Shown here one piece after another: positions 23,291 to 36,087 of a stretch of DNA of 64,000 nucleotides (positions are counted from its first letter, which is position 1; each line of letters starts with the position of its first letter). The translations under genes were made by a program, and so were the position numbers. The notes beneath the pieces were generated by a model. That model did not search any database. It saw nothing but the letters and a program-made list of their open reading frames with translations, and had not been told where the DNA came from. Source of the stretch: Gordionus sp. m RMFG-2023 (taxonomy: Eukaryota > Nematomorpha > Gordioida > Chordodea > Parachordodidae); NCBI RefSeq assembly GCF_954871325.1, contig NC_088775.1:31101561-31165560 (forward strand), written 5' to 3'.

Positions 23291-23853
23291 GGCATTATTA
23301 TGATACTAATACAATTCCATGACGCCTACGAATCTTTTATCAATGATAACTACTTTATATAAATACATTTTAAATATAACCAGTGGCGATGGGTTATCAT
23401 GGGGTAAGAGTTTAAAAAAATAATAAGGTTAGATCTGAGTAAGTTATTTATATAAAATACTATCAATATATGTATCGCAATAGTTTGAGTGTATTTTTGA
23501 GTAGCCAATTTTTTTTTAGAAGAAATAGCAAGAGAAAATAATATATTTGTTTCAAATATATAAAGATTATAGTCCGACTCAAGGAAATTGTCGTTAGAAC
23601 AGCTGATTTATTTACATTTTTATTCATCCATTTGTAATCACATGACCTGTTCAGATTTGAAAAGTTGTTAATAAAATGATTAAATTTTAATCAAAACTAT
23701 TTTTAATATATCATAATCCTAACCCATGTCCTCAAAGTTTTAATTATCCCTACCCATATCTCTCTCCTTTTATCATACTCTACTTCAGATACGTATTTAA
23801 TTTTAAATATTTTTCATCCAATTAAAAAATTTCCCTTAGTTGAACTTTCCTCG
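23291..23853. other. AT-rich DNA, nothing recognised
   Basis: No open frame or terminal repeat was identified. Confidence 0.3.
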
Positions 23854-24697
23854 CAGTGGCATAACTATGGGGGTGGTTTTCTGAATTCTTATCAATTTTT
23901 CTATAATTTTAATGATAAATTTTTTGGTTTATATTTTGCTACCTTTTATCAATTGTAACATTTACAAAAATATAAATATTACGACTATAACAAATATGGG
24001 CAAAATAAGTGTAGCAGATTAAAAGAAGTTTTCAAATTCCACCGTTCACATTTGATTACAAATAGATTTACCGTTATATTATTGATATTTATTGAATATA
24101 TCAATGTTTATATTTCAGTATAGATTATTGAATTAATATGTTTTACAAGATAGCAAGCTGGATTTTGATTTATATTTGTTACATTTTGGTCAATCAAAAC
24201 GATAAATAGAAAGGAATATAAAAATTATGAAGAACTAATATACTAATTAAAGAGTTTTATTATAAATTATGACTATCAGTAGGTTAAAAATAAAGTTATG
24301 CAATTCCGTAGTCATATGTGGATCAATAATTAACTATTACATTTAGCATATTGCAATTTACTACTTGTGGAACACGTTGTAAGTATATCGAATAAAAAAA
24401 GTAAGAGAACTCCATCCCCTGGATATATTTGCTTTAGGAGAGAATTCAATTATTGTCATAGCACAGAAGGAAAGTCTACCCCTTCTTTTCATGCATTAAT
24501 AATTAATAATATTATGTTAATTTTATAAAATAGTAAAAAGGATATGCTAAGCATTTAAAATAAGAATATCTACAGCAAGTCATGATTTCTAACCCAACGA
24601 AGGCCCGTTAACGAAGTATCTGGGCGCGAAACCTCCCAGACTTTTACAGGTGGACCCCCCCCCCCTTCTCCCAAAAAAATCCCTAGCTATGATACTG
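23854..24697. mobile_element. Non-autonomous hAT-like element with G/C tracts
   Basis: The left end is CAGTGGCATAACTATGGG. The right end, read in reverse, is CAGTATCATAGCTAGGG. Just inside the right end is a poly-C run of about 13 bases. The flanks TTTCCTCG and ATTTCTTG share only part of an 8-bp duplication. No coding sequence is inside, and the length of 844 bp fits a MITE derivative. Confidence 0.6.
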
Positions 24698-26471
24698 ATT
24701 TCTTGAGTTAAGTCATTATCATATATATAAGATAATTATAACGTTAAAATACTAAAATATAATTGCTGCCAAATAGAACATTAAAGAAAATATATTTTAA
24801 AAAAATTAGCCAATATGGAAGCGTATATAAAAAAAATGTAAATTAATAAAATGATTAGAAATTTTCGTTTTCATATGGTAATGGCCATGAATCTTTAAAT
24901 ATTTTAAGAATGGATTACTTCATAACTTATTTGTTCTTTAATTAGTCTCGAGATTGTGTTTTTAGGGATCTTTTGACTTTTAAGTCGGAAAATAGACTTA
25001 GTCTCTTTTTCAAAAGAACAGGAGATGGATACGATTAATGGGATAAATAAGCTATTGACATATGTGGGAATATTTCAAGCTGTTCTTTCTCTCAACAATT
25101 CCAAGTGAATAGTAATTTCTAGAGGGAACAGAAATATCGATACAGGTAAAATCCCTAATAAAAAAAAGTTTGTTAATGCCCTTAATTCTATTTTAACATT
25201 AAAGCAGACTTGAGATAAGCAGTTTTAGAAGACTCCATAGCACCCAATCCTGAAGAACCATTAATTGCTTAAGAATTAAAGACCCAAAAGACACACAATT
25301 CTTATTGTCTTCACATCAGAATTCTATGAAGAGTTACACATCTCTGAAGTCCAAAAAATCAATAGATCCATCAAAAATAACTCAGCAACGGTCTAGATCT
25401 AGATCGTTCCATCTCAGATAATAAATTATATTTTCCTCTAAACAATACAGGAACAATAATTTTTTCTTTCTTTTTAAAATTAATTAGGAAAATTAAATAA
25501 AATTCATGATAACAAATGCTAGGTTCATTTTCTCTCCATTGCAATAATTTACAAATAAAATGTACATTATTATTAATATAATAACAATCTTGTTTAACCA
25601 TAGAAATGATAATCAATGGCAATCAAAATTACTTTTACTCTTCATCAAATTCACGGTAACTAGACTACGGAATCTTGGTCACGAATATGCGTGATATATT
25701 GACAATTTCATTCCTAATACAAGATCTCACCCCCATCATAAGACTATTTCTCAATTTGAATAAATGTAAAATATGTACTACTCATTATAGATTCTTTTCT
25801 CCAAAATGTAAACAGGGAACTTCTAATTCATTTAGGCACCCCTATTGGAGGTGAGGTGACCATCACCTCTTTTCGAACTAACTCTTATAATAATTAAAAT
25901 AAATTCCCCTATGTGATATCCTATAGAGAACATTTATTTAACCTACTTTAAAATTTTATACATTCTCCGAGCCTCTTCCATTTTTTAAAAATGCGACATC
26001 TAGCCGTATATGAATCCAAAATTCACATTCTCATAGTATCTATTCTTTCAATAATAGCTTCAAACTAACATCTTACCCTTATCACTTGAAGGTATACCTT
26101 AAAATTAGGACTTTTTATAAGGAATAGATAATAAGGTATTATCACGTTAATAAAATAATTGACTGTTTAACAATCAATTTATATTTTTTTTAAGTTCCTT
26201 TTCTTGTCAAAGGAAGAAAGAATTAAAAAAAGAAAAGTGTTATCCTTTTTTTTAATGAGCAGGATCTGGTATTCCTGCCCTGGATATTCATTTTCGATTT
26301 TATTTTCCTTAAGATTTTATCTGGGCAGTCTACATGAGCATCCCCCCCTCCCCCCCACTCATATCAAATTTATATGTATGCGCCAGCACATCTGCTAGAG
26401 GAAATCATGTACTCATGTTCCACGGTGATATTTTTTAATCAGAATTTATAAATAAAATGAATGTCAATTAA
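24698..26471. other. Intergenic DNA, possible LINE scrap
   Basis: Near 25300-25400 a short frame reads EFYEELHISEVQKINRSIKNN, faintly like the region before the first reverse transcriptase block of LINEs. At 26320 GGCAGTCTACATGAGCATCC followed by poly-C resembles one end of the small hAT element at 62743. Neither could be extended. Confidence 0.3.
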
Positions 26472-26636
26472 CCCATTAATGGTCAAGATTTTTCTAGTGG
26501 ATAAAAATGCTCAATTTTTTCAAATTATATTGATTAATGCTCAAATATGATATTCTAAAAAAATCAGCCAAAAAAAATAATCCTAAATAGAAAATCTAGC
26601 CTGGTGCATATATGCACCGTTAACCATTAAGAGGTT
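26472..26636. repeat. Left terminal block of the piggyBac element
   Basis: This block starts CCCATTAATGG and closes with the inverted CCATTAAGAGG followed by a second TTAA. Near its inner edge is the palindrome GGTGCATATATGCACC (26603-26618). It has the form of a 165-bp MITE, or of a terminus with an internal inverted copy. Confidence 0.65.
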
Positions 26637-26738
26637 AAAAAAGATAAAAATTATATAAAATACTATAAGATCAAAAAACAACAAATATCTTTATTCTTTT
26701 TTTGTAATTTATAATAAAAACGAGAAAATGTTTATATA

Positions 26739-28435
26739 TTATGAAAATCCTTGAAACATATGGAGTGCGATTTGACATGTTTGGCACATATATCTTGAGT
26801 GCGTATGGCAATATCTGCATCTTCGTCTTTTTCCATCTATAATTTTGGATAAATAATGTCCAGATGAATCAATAGGGTCTGTAATGCAAACTGGCTGGCG
26901 TGACCTGTACTTGAATTTTTTTCTATTTTTACTGGCGATCGAAGGAGGTAATTAGTAACTTCTCGTCTAAATGCAAGAAACTCTTCTTGTCATCTCGATT
27001 CGCGAATTTCCAGATTTTCCATGAATTTACCAAAGCTACATCAATATAATTGGTGAATATTGGCCACCACCATTTTTTTCCTCTTATTTTTATTCTATAT
27101 GTAGATATTAGATTATCACATAGATCAACTCCACCCATGTGTTTGTTATAAGCAGTTACCATATTTGGCTGAGGAATTTTTATTTTAGAAGATATTTTCT
27201 TAGAATACCTTGAAACATTAGAAAGCAAAGAGATAGTGTGGCATGTCGATGCAACGGTCACCACCGAATTATCATTCCAACGAACTACAAATATTTCGTT
27301 TAATTTTTCAAACCTATAATCATAATATCCTCTTTCTTTTTTTGCTACAACCTTTATAGATTCAACTGGGCAATGCTCTATTCTATTGTCCCTCACAGTT
27401 CCAGTTGCAAAATATCCCATTTGTTTTAAGTATGACAAGAGTTTAAATGATGAAAGAAATTATCAAAATATATTTTATGATAATTTGGTTTTTGCAATTT
27501 AATAATTTTATGATTACATTTCCACCTAATCCATATTCATATTTATTTTCGCTTTTTCCTTGATATATATCAAATGAGAATACGCAACCGTCGGAAGAAG
27601 CCAATATCCAAGACTTGTATCCGAATCTAATTGGTTTTCCTTTTATGAACATTTTGCAAGAATGTCTTCCTCGATATGGTATCATCTGTTCATCTATTGA
27701 TAAATGATGTTTGAAAATTCCGAATTGCTGAAATTTATTATTCAATATATTAATGTAAGGCCTAACTTTATAAAATCTATCATGTATATCTATTTTAGTA
27801 TTGTCTGCCAAATGGATATTATATTTCAAATTTCGAAATTGTAATTGGGTCATTGTATCCCGGATTATTGGAATAGAAATATCGCTATCATTAGACCAGT
27901 ACATTCTTTCTTGTGGGAGAGAATGATATCCAGTAAATAATAGAATTCCAATAAATCTCTGAATATCTTGGATGGTTATGCATATGTTAGGTCTATTCAT
28001 TTGTTTAGCATAAATATTACTTTGTTTTACAATTAGTGAATATAAGTCTTCGTCGAAAATTAAAGAAAATATATCTGATGGACTTTTACCATGTAAATCA
28101 TTTTCAAGTTTTATTACATCTTCCTTTTATCCATTGAAAGGACTTGAAGAATATATTGCATCCGTTTTTCTCCATTTTAAATTGTGAGAAATTCGAGAAT
28201 AGCTTCTTGTAGAATATGGTTCTGGAAGGTCGTCATCAACTGAATTATGAATCTCCAATTCTCCAGCTGTATCTGAAGGCAAAACTCCGACATTTGTTAA
28301 GTCATTTTCATCGAAATCTTCTTCATCACTAACTGCAGAGGGGTTTGGCGGAATTATAACCATATCTCTTTCTTCAATTGGTTCCTCTTCAAAAAGTTGA
28401 GCAAGCGTTTGTTCAATTGTTAGAAAACGTTTCAT
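26739..28435 (-). pseudogene. piggyBac transposase (DDE_Tnp_1_7), lightly broken
   Basis: From the Met at 28433-28435, the acidic N-terminus (FEEEPIEERD, SDEEDFDEND) is followed by an in-frame TAA at 28127. The same frame then continues as KEDVIKLENDLHGKSPSDIF. The catalytic domain shows SIDEQMIPYRGRH, LASSDGCVFSFDIYQGK, YFDNFF and HMGGVDLCDN, so the three catalytic aspartates and the extra conserved one are present. Frameshifts fall near 27480-27440. Another near 26935 precedes the cysteine-rich zinc-binding tail (RCRYCHTHSRYMCQTCQ). With one stop and about three shifts over some 565 codons, this is a fairly young relic. No introns were seen. Confidence 0.9.
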
Positions 28436-28902
28436 TAAAAAAATTTATTAAAAATTAAATATCTAGACAAATTATTTTCGTAGAATCTTGATTTTTTTAT
28501 TAGTCATCTATTATTTTGATAATTTTGATTGAATTGACAAAACAGGTGCATAATATTTTATATAAATAAAATAAAATCTTCAGAAAGGAAGAGGCTAAAA
28601 ATAATTTTAAACTTTTGAATATTTATGAACCTAATTATTTCATATAATTTGATCGGGATAAAAAATTATAATAGGAACAATATATTATTCGATTTAATCT
28701 CAGGGGGCTAAAAAATTTTTAAATTATTTTCAAAAGGTCTTTTTTTGGGTATAAAATTTTTTTAAAAAAATTCTTAGGGGGCTCGAGCCACCCACCCCTC
28801 CTCCCCCCACCCTTAGTGACGGTAGTGGTTTTAATATAAAAAATTATAATTCATTATGTTAAATTTCATTTGTTTGAATTTTTTAAATAATTTATACTGC
28901 TA

Positions 28903-29287
28903 GATGGTTAACGGTGCATATATGCACCAGTCAACTTTATGTGGTTACCTATTAAAATTTTAATTATTTAAAAATTCAAAAATGATTGATAAATATTGAT
29001 ATATCTATAAAGAATATATACACACTAGTTTTCATCAAAATAATTTTATAATATGCTTGTGAGATCACTTAAAAAATTTTGCATTTTAGACCTCATAAAT
29101 TCGCAAAGTTTGAGGGTTTCTTAGGGACATAAAAAAATATTTTTTTCATATTTTTCTTTTCCAGTTTTGAAGTACAATGTCTGAACTATATAAAAATCTT
29201 TTTTATTATTTTTTAAAATAAAAACTACTATGTTAAAATAAGGTATATAGGAGGTGGTGCATATATGCACCGTTAACCAGTAACGGG
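28903..29287. repeat. Right terminal block of the piggyBac element
   Basis: TGGTTAAC and the palindrome GGTGCATATATGCACC (28913-28928) face an inverted counterpart (29256-29271, followed by GTTAACCAGTAACGGG), so both edges of this roughly 380-bp block are related by inversion. Confidence 0.65.
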
Positions 29288-31814
29288 TAACAAAAGATCT
29301 ACTTAGTAAAGATTTTTTACAAAATAAATTTAGAATTTTAGGTAAAATTTGATCAAAAATCCTCTCTCAAAAAAATCTTCCTTTTACAATTCTATATTTT
29401 TAGCAAATGTTTAACTATCTCAATTTATTTCTTTTTGGAACAATTACATTTTTTATTTTTCACATTTATTTTGTTCTTTTCACAGTATTTTATTTTGTTT
29501 TTGATTTGAAGTTTATTTTGTTTTTGATTTGAAGTTTAAGGGTTATAATTAATCACGTTTATAAGTAGAATTTATTTAAGAATAATACTTGTGGATTTTT
29601 TAATTGGCTCTAATTTTTTGGCAAAAAAAAATATTTGTCATAGAAAGAGGAAATAAATTTAAAATCCTTTGCCTTAAAAATTGGCTTAGATTGGCCTTTA
29701 ATAAATTAAAAATTATATTTTAATAATTTTTATGTTCCTCTCATATTATATACAATAAGAAAGTGTTGAAATTATATTAATAGAACATATGTAAAATAAT
29801 ATTTCAAAAAAATATACTTTTTAAATATCCATCATTAGATTTGCACAATAAAATTTTTTAAAGAAATCATGTGAATCGTATAAAAAACAGGTTATTCAAA
29901 AATGAAGTTTATTATAAATATTTGTTACGTCAAGTTTTAGATCCTGTTCTCGACCATGGTGGTTTCTGTCGGCTGTCCTATTTTATAAAAGTTAAACTAC
30001 TTTTCTCTCTCCCTTTGTAATCTATCTAATGGTGTTGATATGAAGTTATGGCCTTGCTAAAGCTTAGATCAGGGGCCCAGGATGAAACAGAATTTGTTGG
30101 TTCAATAAACAACACAATTTAATTCTTTCTCAAACTGATGTATATATGTATAATAATGTTCTGTCCTAGCCCTAGAATTGTTTTTTAACCCGTGCCCTAT
30201 CAGGCTCCAAATTTTTGATAAAATGACCAATTGCTTTGTCTAATCCTGATCCCTAAGAATACAATTCTAATGTTCGGTTTCCGACCAACTAGGGTTATAA
30301 GAATTTAATGTCCTTCTATTATAATAATTAAATTCTGATTTATAATTTTTTTAACAAATATAATCAAAATTATTTTTTTGAAAAAATCATGTGCATGTCT
30401 ACTCATTTCGTTTTTAGAAACATGCCCGATCCGATAATTAAAATCAGATACGAGTCCGGTATATTTTGCAGACCTTGGGTGTTCTAATGATTCTGCAAAC
30501 ATTTGAATTCTCATTTATTCCATGATATATTCCATCTGGAAATAAATTATTTCAAAAAAGTCTACTAGCTCAAGAGCTTAAAAAAAAAGGACAAAAAGGA
30601 GAAAGTAAAAAAAATTAAGATTAAACTAAAAAAATGGGACAAGAGAAAAATAATAGATTGAAAATAATTATTAGAATAAAATGAACGAATTCGATCTTGA
30701 CTAGATATTTTAAAAATAATAGAACATTAAAATTGTTAAAATTAGGCTTTTTAAGAAATGCAAAAAACATATTTAATTAATTAAAGTATTTTAATTTAAA
30801 GTTTGTTGTGCAATTTGAGAAAAAAAACTTTAAAAAAAATTTCCTTGTTATAAACCAGGGATTAAATTCTTGAATTCTTAAATCCTTATGGATATTCTAA
30901 GAGATTTTATAATTTTTTTATTTAAAAAAATTAATTAATTTTAGAGAAGTTAAAAAAAAATTTTCACAATATAATTCTTTTTAATTAAAATATTTGTTTG
31001 ATTAAAAAAATACAGGTGACCCCACCCTCCCCCTCTCTGTGACCAAGTTTATTGGGGTCACTATATACGTTCAAAATCTTTGACGCATTTTCATGCTATC
31101 TACAAAAGTCTTTCCTCATCAATCTTATTTACCTTGAAGTGCCGAGTATATATGCCCTTTCTATCGCATGCTCCTATTTTAGTTTTAGGGTGTCCTTCCA
31201 TCCATCCCTTACCTATAAAAACAGGTTAAAAAAATTATAAATTATAATTATTTTGTTTTAATTTTGATTTATTCCGGATATCAGTTAAGATTCCTTGGGG
31301 TGGGGGGTTTAACAAATCGAGATTGATTATCACTATATACAATAATATAAATATATTTTAAAAAGTCTCAAAATTTCAAAACTTTATTAACTTTAAAAAA
31401 TTATGAAACATATCCAAAAACTTTCATTAAAAATTTTTAAAAGGTAAATTTTTAAAATTTATATTTTCTACCAAATTATTTTTATACTTCCCATCCCATT
31501 TTGATTATCATCATAAACTGCCCATTCCTTAGTATAATTTGAAAAATACAAGTTAATTATTGCTTACTTTTTTACATAACGTAACTTTACAAACTTAAAC
31601 TTTAATCTAAAATTTATTAAATTTTTATGATTTATCGAACTTTAAAATATTAATAAACTTTCGCAAATTCGAAAAGTGATTTAGGCCACTATTTTATTTA
31701 CACATCAAAAATAGTTTATATCTCTTTTAAAGTTAATTAATTATATTTTTGATATTTAGGGCATATCCTTAAGAAGTTTTAAGTGGAAGTAGTTGGGATC
31801 AATTTTATAATTGA
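29288..31814. other. Intergenic DNA, nothing coding
   Basis: AT-rich with long homopurine/homopyrimidine runs. A direct repeat of about 27 bp (TTTGTTTTTGATTTGAAGTT) occurs twice near 29493-29540. GC-rich patches at 31010-31060 and 31290-31310 have no partner. Confidence 0.35.
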
Positions 31815-31822
31815 ATGTCAGT

Positions 31823-32225
31823 CAGTCCCGTAACTAGAATTTCTTTTAATGTGATTTAGATGGTGGATAGGGAGGCGGGGGGATATAATTTTGATCAGAA
31901 ATGGCATCAGATTTTCCCTGATATCGCACATTTTGATCATTTTTCGTCGTGTTTATGGTGAAGGAGCAGATTAGAAAATGAATAAAATAATAATAATTGG
32001 AAAATGACTAAATTAAGTAACAATAATCATTATTTAGGTAATATTAAACATAACTTATGTGTAATATTAAGGTTAATTTGTAATTTTTTATATATATTAC
32101 AATTCACTTCTAAGCGTATGAAATATCCAAATGATCAAAATCTGCAAAATTTCGGGTAAAGGGAGGGGGTTAAAAAATTTTTTTTGGTGGGGATAGGCTA
32201 AATTTTTTTTCTAAGCAGGGCCCTG
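31823..32225. mobile_element. Small non-autonomous hAT element with intact 8-bp duplication
   Basis: It starts CAGTCCCGTAACTAG and ends CTAAGCAGGGCCCTG. The target duplication ATGTCAGT is exact at 31815-31822 and 32226-32233. Poly-G patches (GGGAGGCGGGGGG and GGGAGGGGG) sit just inside each end. There is no coding content in its 403 bp. Confidence 0.82.
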
Positions 32226-32233
32226 ATGTCAGT

Positions 32234-33799
32234 CAAGGTCTAGGGAGGATGACACAATTATTGGATTTAGTCTTGCTTGGGTGAGGTTTTGTTTTATCAT
32301 GTTCACAATAAATTATAATTTATAATCATGGAGGCGACTTAATCAGAGCCATGCTATTACTTGACGACCCAGAGTAAAAATAGATTCGACGTCCCTCTAA
32401 AAGCCTCCAATTTACTTAAACTTAAAAAAAAATGATAAAAATAACTAACTAAGTGATTCGTCATTTTTAAATGGTATTCGTGAATACGTAGCTTAGAATA
32501 TGAGTTTGGTAATATTTATGCACCAGATTATAGCAAAATATAAATAATTTTTTTTAACAAATTACTGAATTAGTTAATATAAGCATAATTTATGTAATAT
32601 TATACTTTTTTTAAATTACAATCACTTTTACATAAAGAAGACATAATTTGGCAGCCGCTAAAATAATTTAATTTTGATGGCCTGACCGTTCTCCAGCACG
32701 AACTTTCATATAAAATTAATTCGTTTTAGGTTTTTACAGTTATTGTTAGATTTATAATTTTGGATAAATTTGAAAGTTAATTGCTAAGAGGTAGAATTTT
32801 GTTTTTGTTTTGTTCTCTAGGTCTATATTTTGTTAGATAAGATTTGAGGATTTTTACCATATTGTTGGCTTTTTAAAATTATAATTTAATAATGAACTAG
32901 AGTACGATAATAAATTTAATGTTTAAAACTAGGCCTAGATATAGCTGAAGGAGTTAGAGATATTATAAGTTCAAGGATTATTGTAAAGTCTATGAGACTA
33001 TACTCTAGAATCTGAACTAACCCAGTTTTATTAGCACTGTTTATTTCTGCATTAAAAGTTATGGTTCAAATTTTAAGGTTCGATTAATAATCTATGAAGA
33101 AAAATTGAAATCGAAAAGAAAAAACTAAATTTTTTACACATTTAATCAAAAAATTGCCCATATTAAAATTTTTTAATAATAAAAGGTATCTGGTTATAAA
33201 TTTTGACCTTATTTTAGTATTTTTAATAATCGGTTTACATAAATATAATTTTACTTCTATTTTTTGTTCCCTTTTTCTTTTTTCTTTTCTATTCTTTTCA
33301 ATTTTTTTTTCAAAAAAAAATTAATCTCTTAAATACTTCTTGAAATTAATCTTTTATTGTTATTTTGTTTTAATAGAAGTTTTAAAAAAACATATTTGAA
33401 TTTAATAAATTCATCTAGGTTTAAAGTATAATATGTATTTATACTCTGTATAAATGATGTCATGTTTATTTAATTTTTTTATAATTTATAAATATAAGTA
33501 ATGAATAAATCTTAGATGACACTATCAAAAATAATTTTAAAAAATGAACAACGAGCGTAAAGAAAGAGGAAAAAATATTATTATTTTTTTTAAATTTTCT
33601 TCCCCTTTTTCCAATAAATTATAAAGTATGGCGAGCAAGAAGCACTGATGACCAATTAAAAAAAATTAAAAAAAATAAAATATAATCAACTTTAACAAAC
33701 TTAGGAAAATAAGTTTTTTTGATAAGGTTTTAAAAGTAACTACGCTAATAAAGAGAAGCTAATTTACAAAGCCCAGCATTTTTGTTGAAATTTAATATA
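32234..33799. other. Intergenic DNA, nothing recognised
   Basis: AT-rich; no open frame of note and no element ends. Confidence 0.3.
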
Positions 33800-34088
33800 T
33801 TTAAAACCAGAGTTGTTAAAGTAACGAGCTATCTTTTGGGTAGTAGCTAATAGCGCGCTATTTTTTTTAAAAATTATTTATTTTTTCGCGCTCCTTTTTT
33901 TGTGCTACTTAGCTACTTTTTAAAAATATAATGAATAAAACTATAAACATGAAAATTTAAATATAATATCCTAATTAAAATATAATTTATGATTTATTAT
34001 TTAATTTTGAAATTGAAATATATTTTCAATTTGTAATTTATATTTTCAATTTGTATTATAAACCTAAATCACGTGTAAATTATTTAAA

Positions 34089-35820
34089 ATGTCATCGCAT
34101 ATAAATACCCAATCGTTAAAAGTGAGTCAGACGTTGATATTAATATGGAAGATACACGGGAAGAAAATTTTCTTAACAAAATACAAATTTCCCATTTCCA
34201 AAATTTGAAAAATATTTTGAAATTAATATAAAAACCAAAACTGGCTACAAATTTATGTTTAAAATGTAAAAAAAATATATCCTCAAATCAATCCAGTAGC
34301 TATAACCTCAAAAAACACCAAAGGTAATTTTCATTTTTAAATTCTAATAGTTATTTTAAAAAAATGTTCTTGGTAACAGTTTTAAGGAAATAGAAAAACA
34401 TCTAAATAATTTTCGTATAGGCGACTCTACATCCAGAGACCAAAAACCAAATTGATTTAAGGAAATAGAAAAACATCTAAATAATTTTCGTATAGGCGAC
34501 TCTACATCCAGAGACCAAAAACCAAATTGATTAATAATGCACATGCCAATATTTCTCAGAAACTGGCTGATAAAGTTATTTATTTTATAATTGCTACATT
34601 TCAGCCAATGTCCTTGGTTGATAATCCAATTTACCATGAGGATTAAAACTCTATCCCCTGGTACAACAATTTTATCTTGCCAGACACTTATGAATAAGAT
34701 AACAGATAACTTTAAAGTGATGAAAAATGCTCTAATGCCTAGTCATCAGAGATGCTCATGCCATAATCTTTTGATAGCATCAGTGGATGTGGAAGGAGCC
34801 CTAAAAATGAAGATTTTTAAAGGGTATCAAGATCCACTTTTTATAAATGTCAAACTCTATGGAATAAGCAGAACAAATTTTCTAAAGGCACATATTTTAA
34901 AAAAATTAGGCAGGTATTTATTAACTCCTAACCACACTAGACGGAATTCAGTATACCACCAAATAAATTTAATAGCTCTTGATGAAAGAATGATTCTTCT
35001 CTGTGATCATGTTGGAATTCAATATATTAACGATGAAGGGTTTACTTTTATAAAAGTATATACAGAAGTAATAATAATTAATAATTATTCAATTTCATAA
35101 CATTTTAATTTTTTAGGTTATACAATAGCTCTTTCCCTTGAAATTTTGGAAGGTGAGAATAATATGGAGATGGGGTATTATGTTCCCACTTTAAGTATCC
35201 TAATTACAAAATAATAGAGATTGAATAATCTAATCTTATGCCAGCCCCTAGTAGACTCTATGTTTAAAGGCATTGAGAGAAGGTAAATAAAATTTATATT
35301 GTTTTGATTTTGACTGAATAATTTACTCTAACTTAAAGTTAAAAAATTTATAAAATTTTATGATTAAGGTATATTTTAAATACACTATTTTTGTAACTTT
35401 TAGATAACCTATAATGATGATAATGTATTGGAATGATTCATCCCAATTTTAAACTAAACTGGCCATATAACAATTCCGATGATACTAAAGATCAACGTAA
35501 TAGGCTCATGGTAAAGTTGAATAGTCTCATACTAAACAAAGATGGCCTAGTTAAAACCACAAAAATGACTTCCATTGATAATTTTTTTGAAATAAAAGAT
35601 AATATAATAGAAAATCCCCTGGACTCGTTTTTTAAATCTAAAAATACTCATAGATAATCTTTCTTATATTAAAAATATGTATATAAAATTAAATACTACC
35701 TTGCCCTCAAGTGCTAGTGTTGAGAGATTATTTATTAAGGCGAAACTTATACTTTCTGATCGTCGCTCTAGACTTGGGGATGATAATATCGAAATGATTT
35801 TATTATTAAAATGCTACTAA
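34089..35820 (+). pseudogene. hAT transposase with BED-type finger, broken
   Basis: The N-terminal part has an acidic SESDVDINMEDTREE stretch. A zinc finger of BED type follows, LCLKCKKN...SSYNLKKHQR, ending at a likely splice donor near 34324. Further right come NAHANISQKLADKVIYFIIA, then QRCSCHNLLIASVD (the C-A-A-H-x-L-N block) and TPNHTRRNSVYHQINL (the TRW-x-S block, with W changed to R). At 35668-35820 LPSSASVERLFIKAKLILSD and DDNIEMILLLK form the dimerisation domain. Former introns with GT/AG ends appear near 35284-35402. Several stops and shifts interrupt the frame. Confidence 0.85.
34381..34530 (+). repeat. 75-bp perfect tandem duplication inside the hAT transposase
   Basis: The unit beginning TTTAAGGAAATAGAAAAACA occurs at 34381-34455 and again at 34456-34530 without visible differences. 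Its length is a multiple of three, so it adds 25 codons without shifting the frame. The lack of divergence makes it more recent than the element. Confidence 0.9.
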
Positions 35821-36087
35821 ATGAATATTACCCTAAATATTTTTTTTATTACATAAATTTTTTTTATAATCAAAACTAACTATATTTAAATATTTATAAA
35901 TGTTGTATAAGCAAAAAATAAAACAAATTTGTAACTTTTTTTATAAAAAGTAGAAAAATAGTAGCTAATAGCGCGCTACCTTTTTTTGATGGGTAGCGAT
36001 AGTGGTAGCGCGCTACCTTTTTTGGCAAATAGCGGTAGCGGTAACGCTCTACTTTTAAAAGTAGTGTTTAACAACTCTGTTTAAAAC

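Larger units (their letters stand above)
26472..29287 (-). mobile_element. piggyBac element, nearly full length
   Basis: The left end CCCATTAATGGTCAAG follows a TTAA (26468-26471). The right end in reverse is CCCGTTACTGGTTAAC, flanked by TAAC, apparently a damaged TTAA. The transposase lies on the minus strand between them. The element contains three exact copies of a 16-bp palindrome near its ends. An alternative is that the 165-bp left block (26472-26636) and the roughly 380-bp right block are small related elements flanking the transposase; the left block is itself followed by TTAA. Confidence 0.75.
33808..36079 (+). mobile_element. hAT element with perfect target duplication
   Basis: The ends are CAGAGTTGTTAAAGTAAC and, inverted, GTAGTGTTTAACAACTCTG. 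The duplication TTTAAAAC is exact at 33800-33807 and 36080-36087. Subterminal copies of TAGCGCGCTA and AGCGGTAGCG repeat near both ends (33845-33925 and 35955-36050). The transposase gene reads rightward through most of its 2272 bp. This is among the youngest complete elements here, although its gene is damaged. Confidence 0.93.

Noticed and set aside
25300-25400. LINE reverse transcriptase-like string EVQKINRSIKNN
   Set aside because: Only a dozen residues look right, with stops close on both sides and no further RT block.
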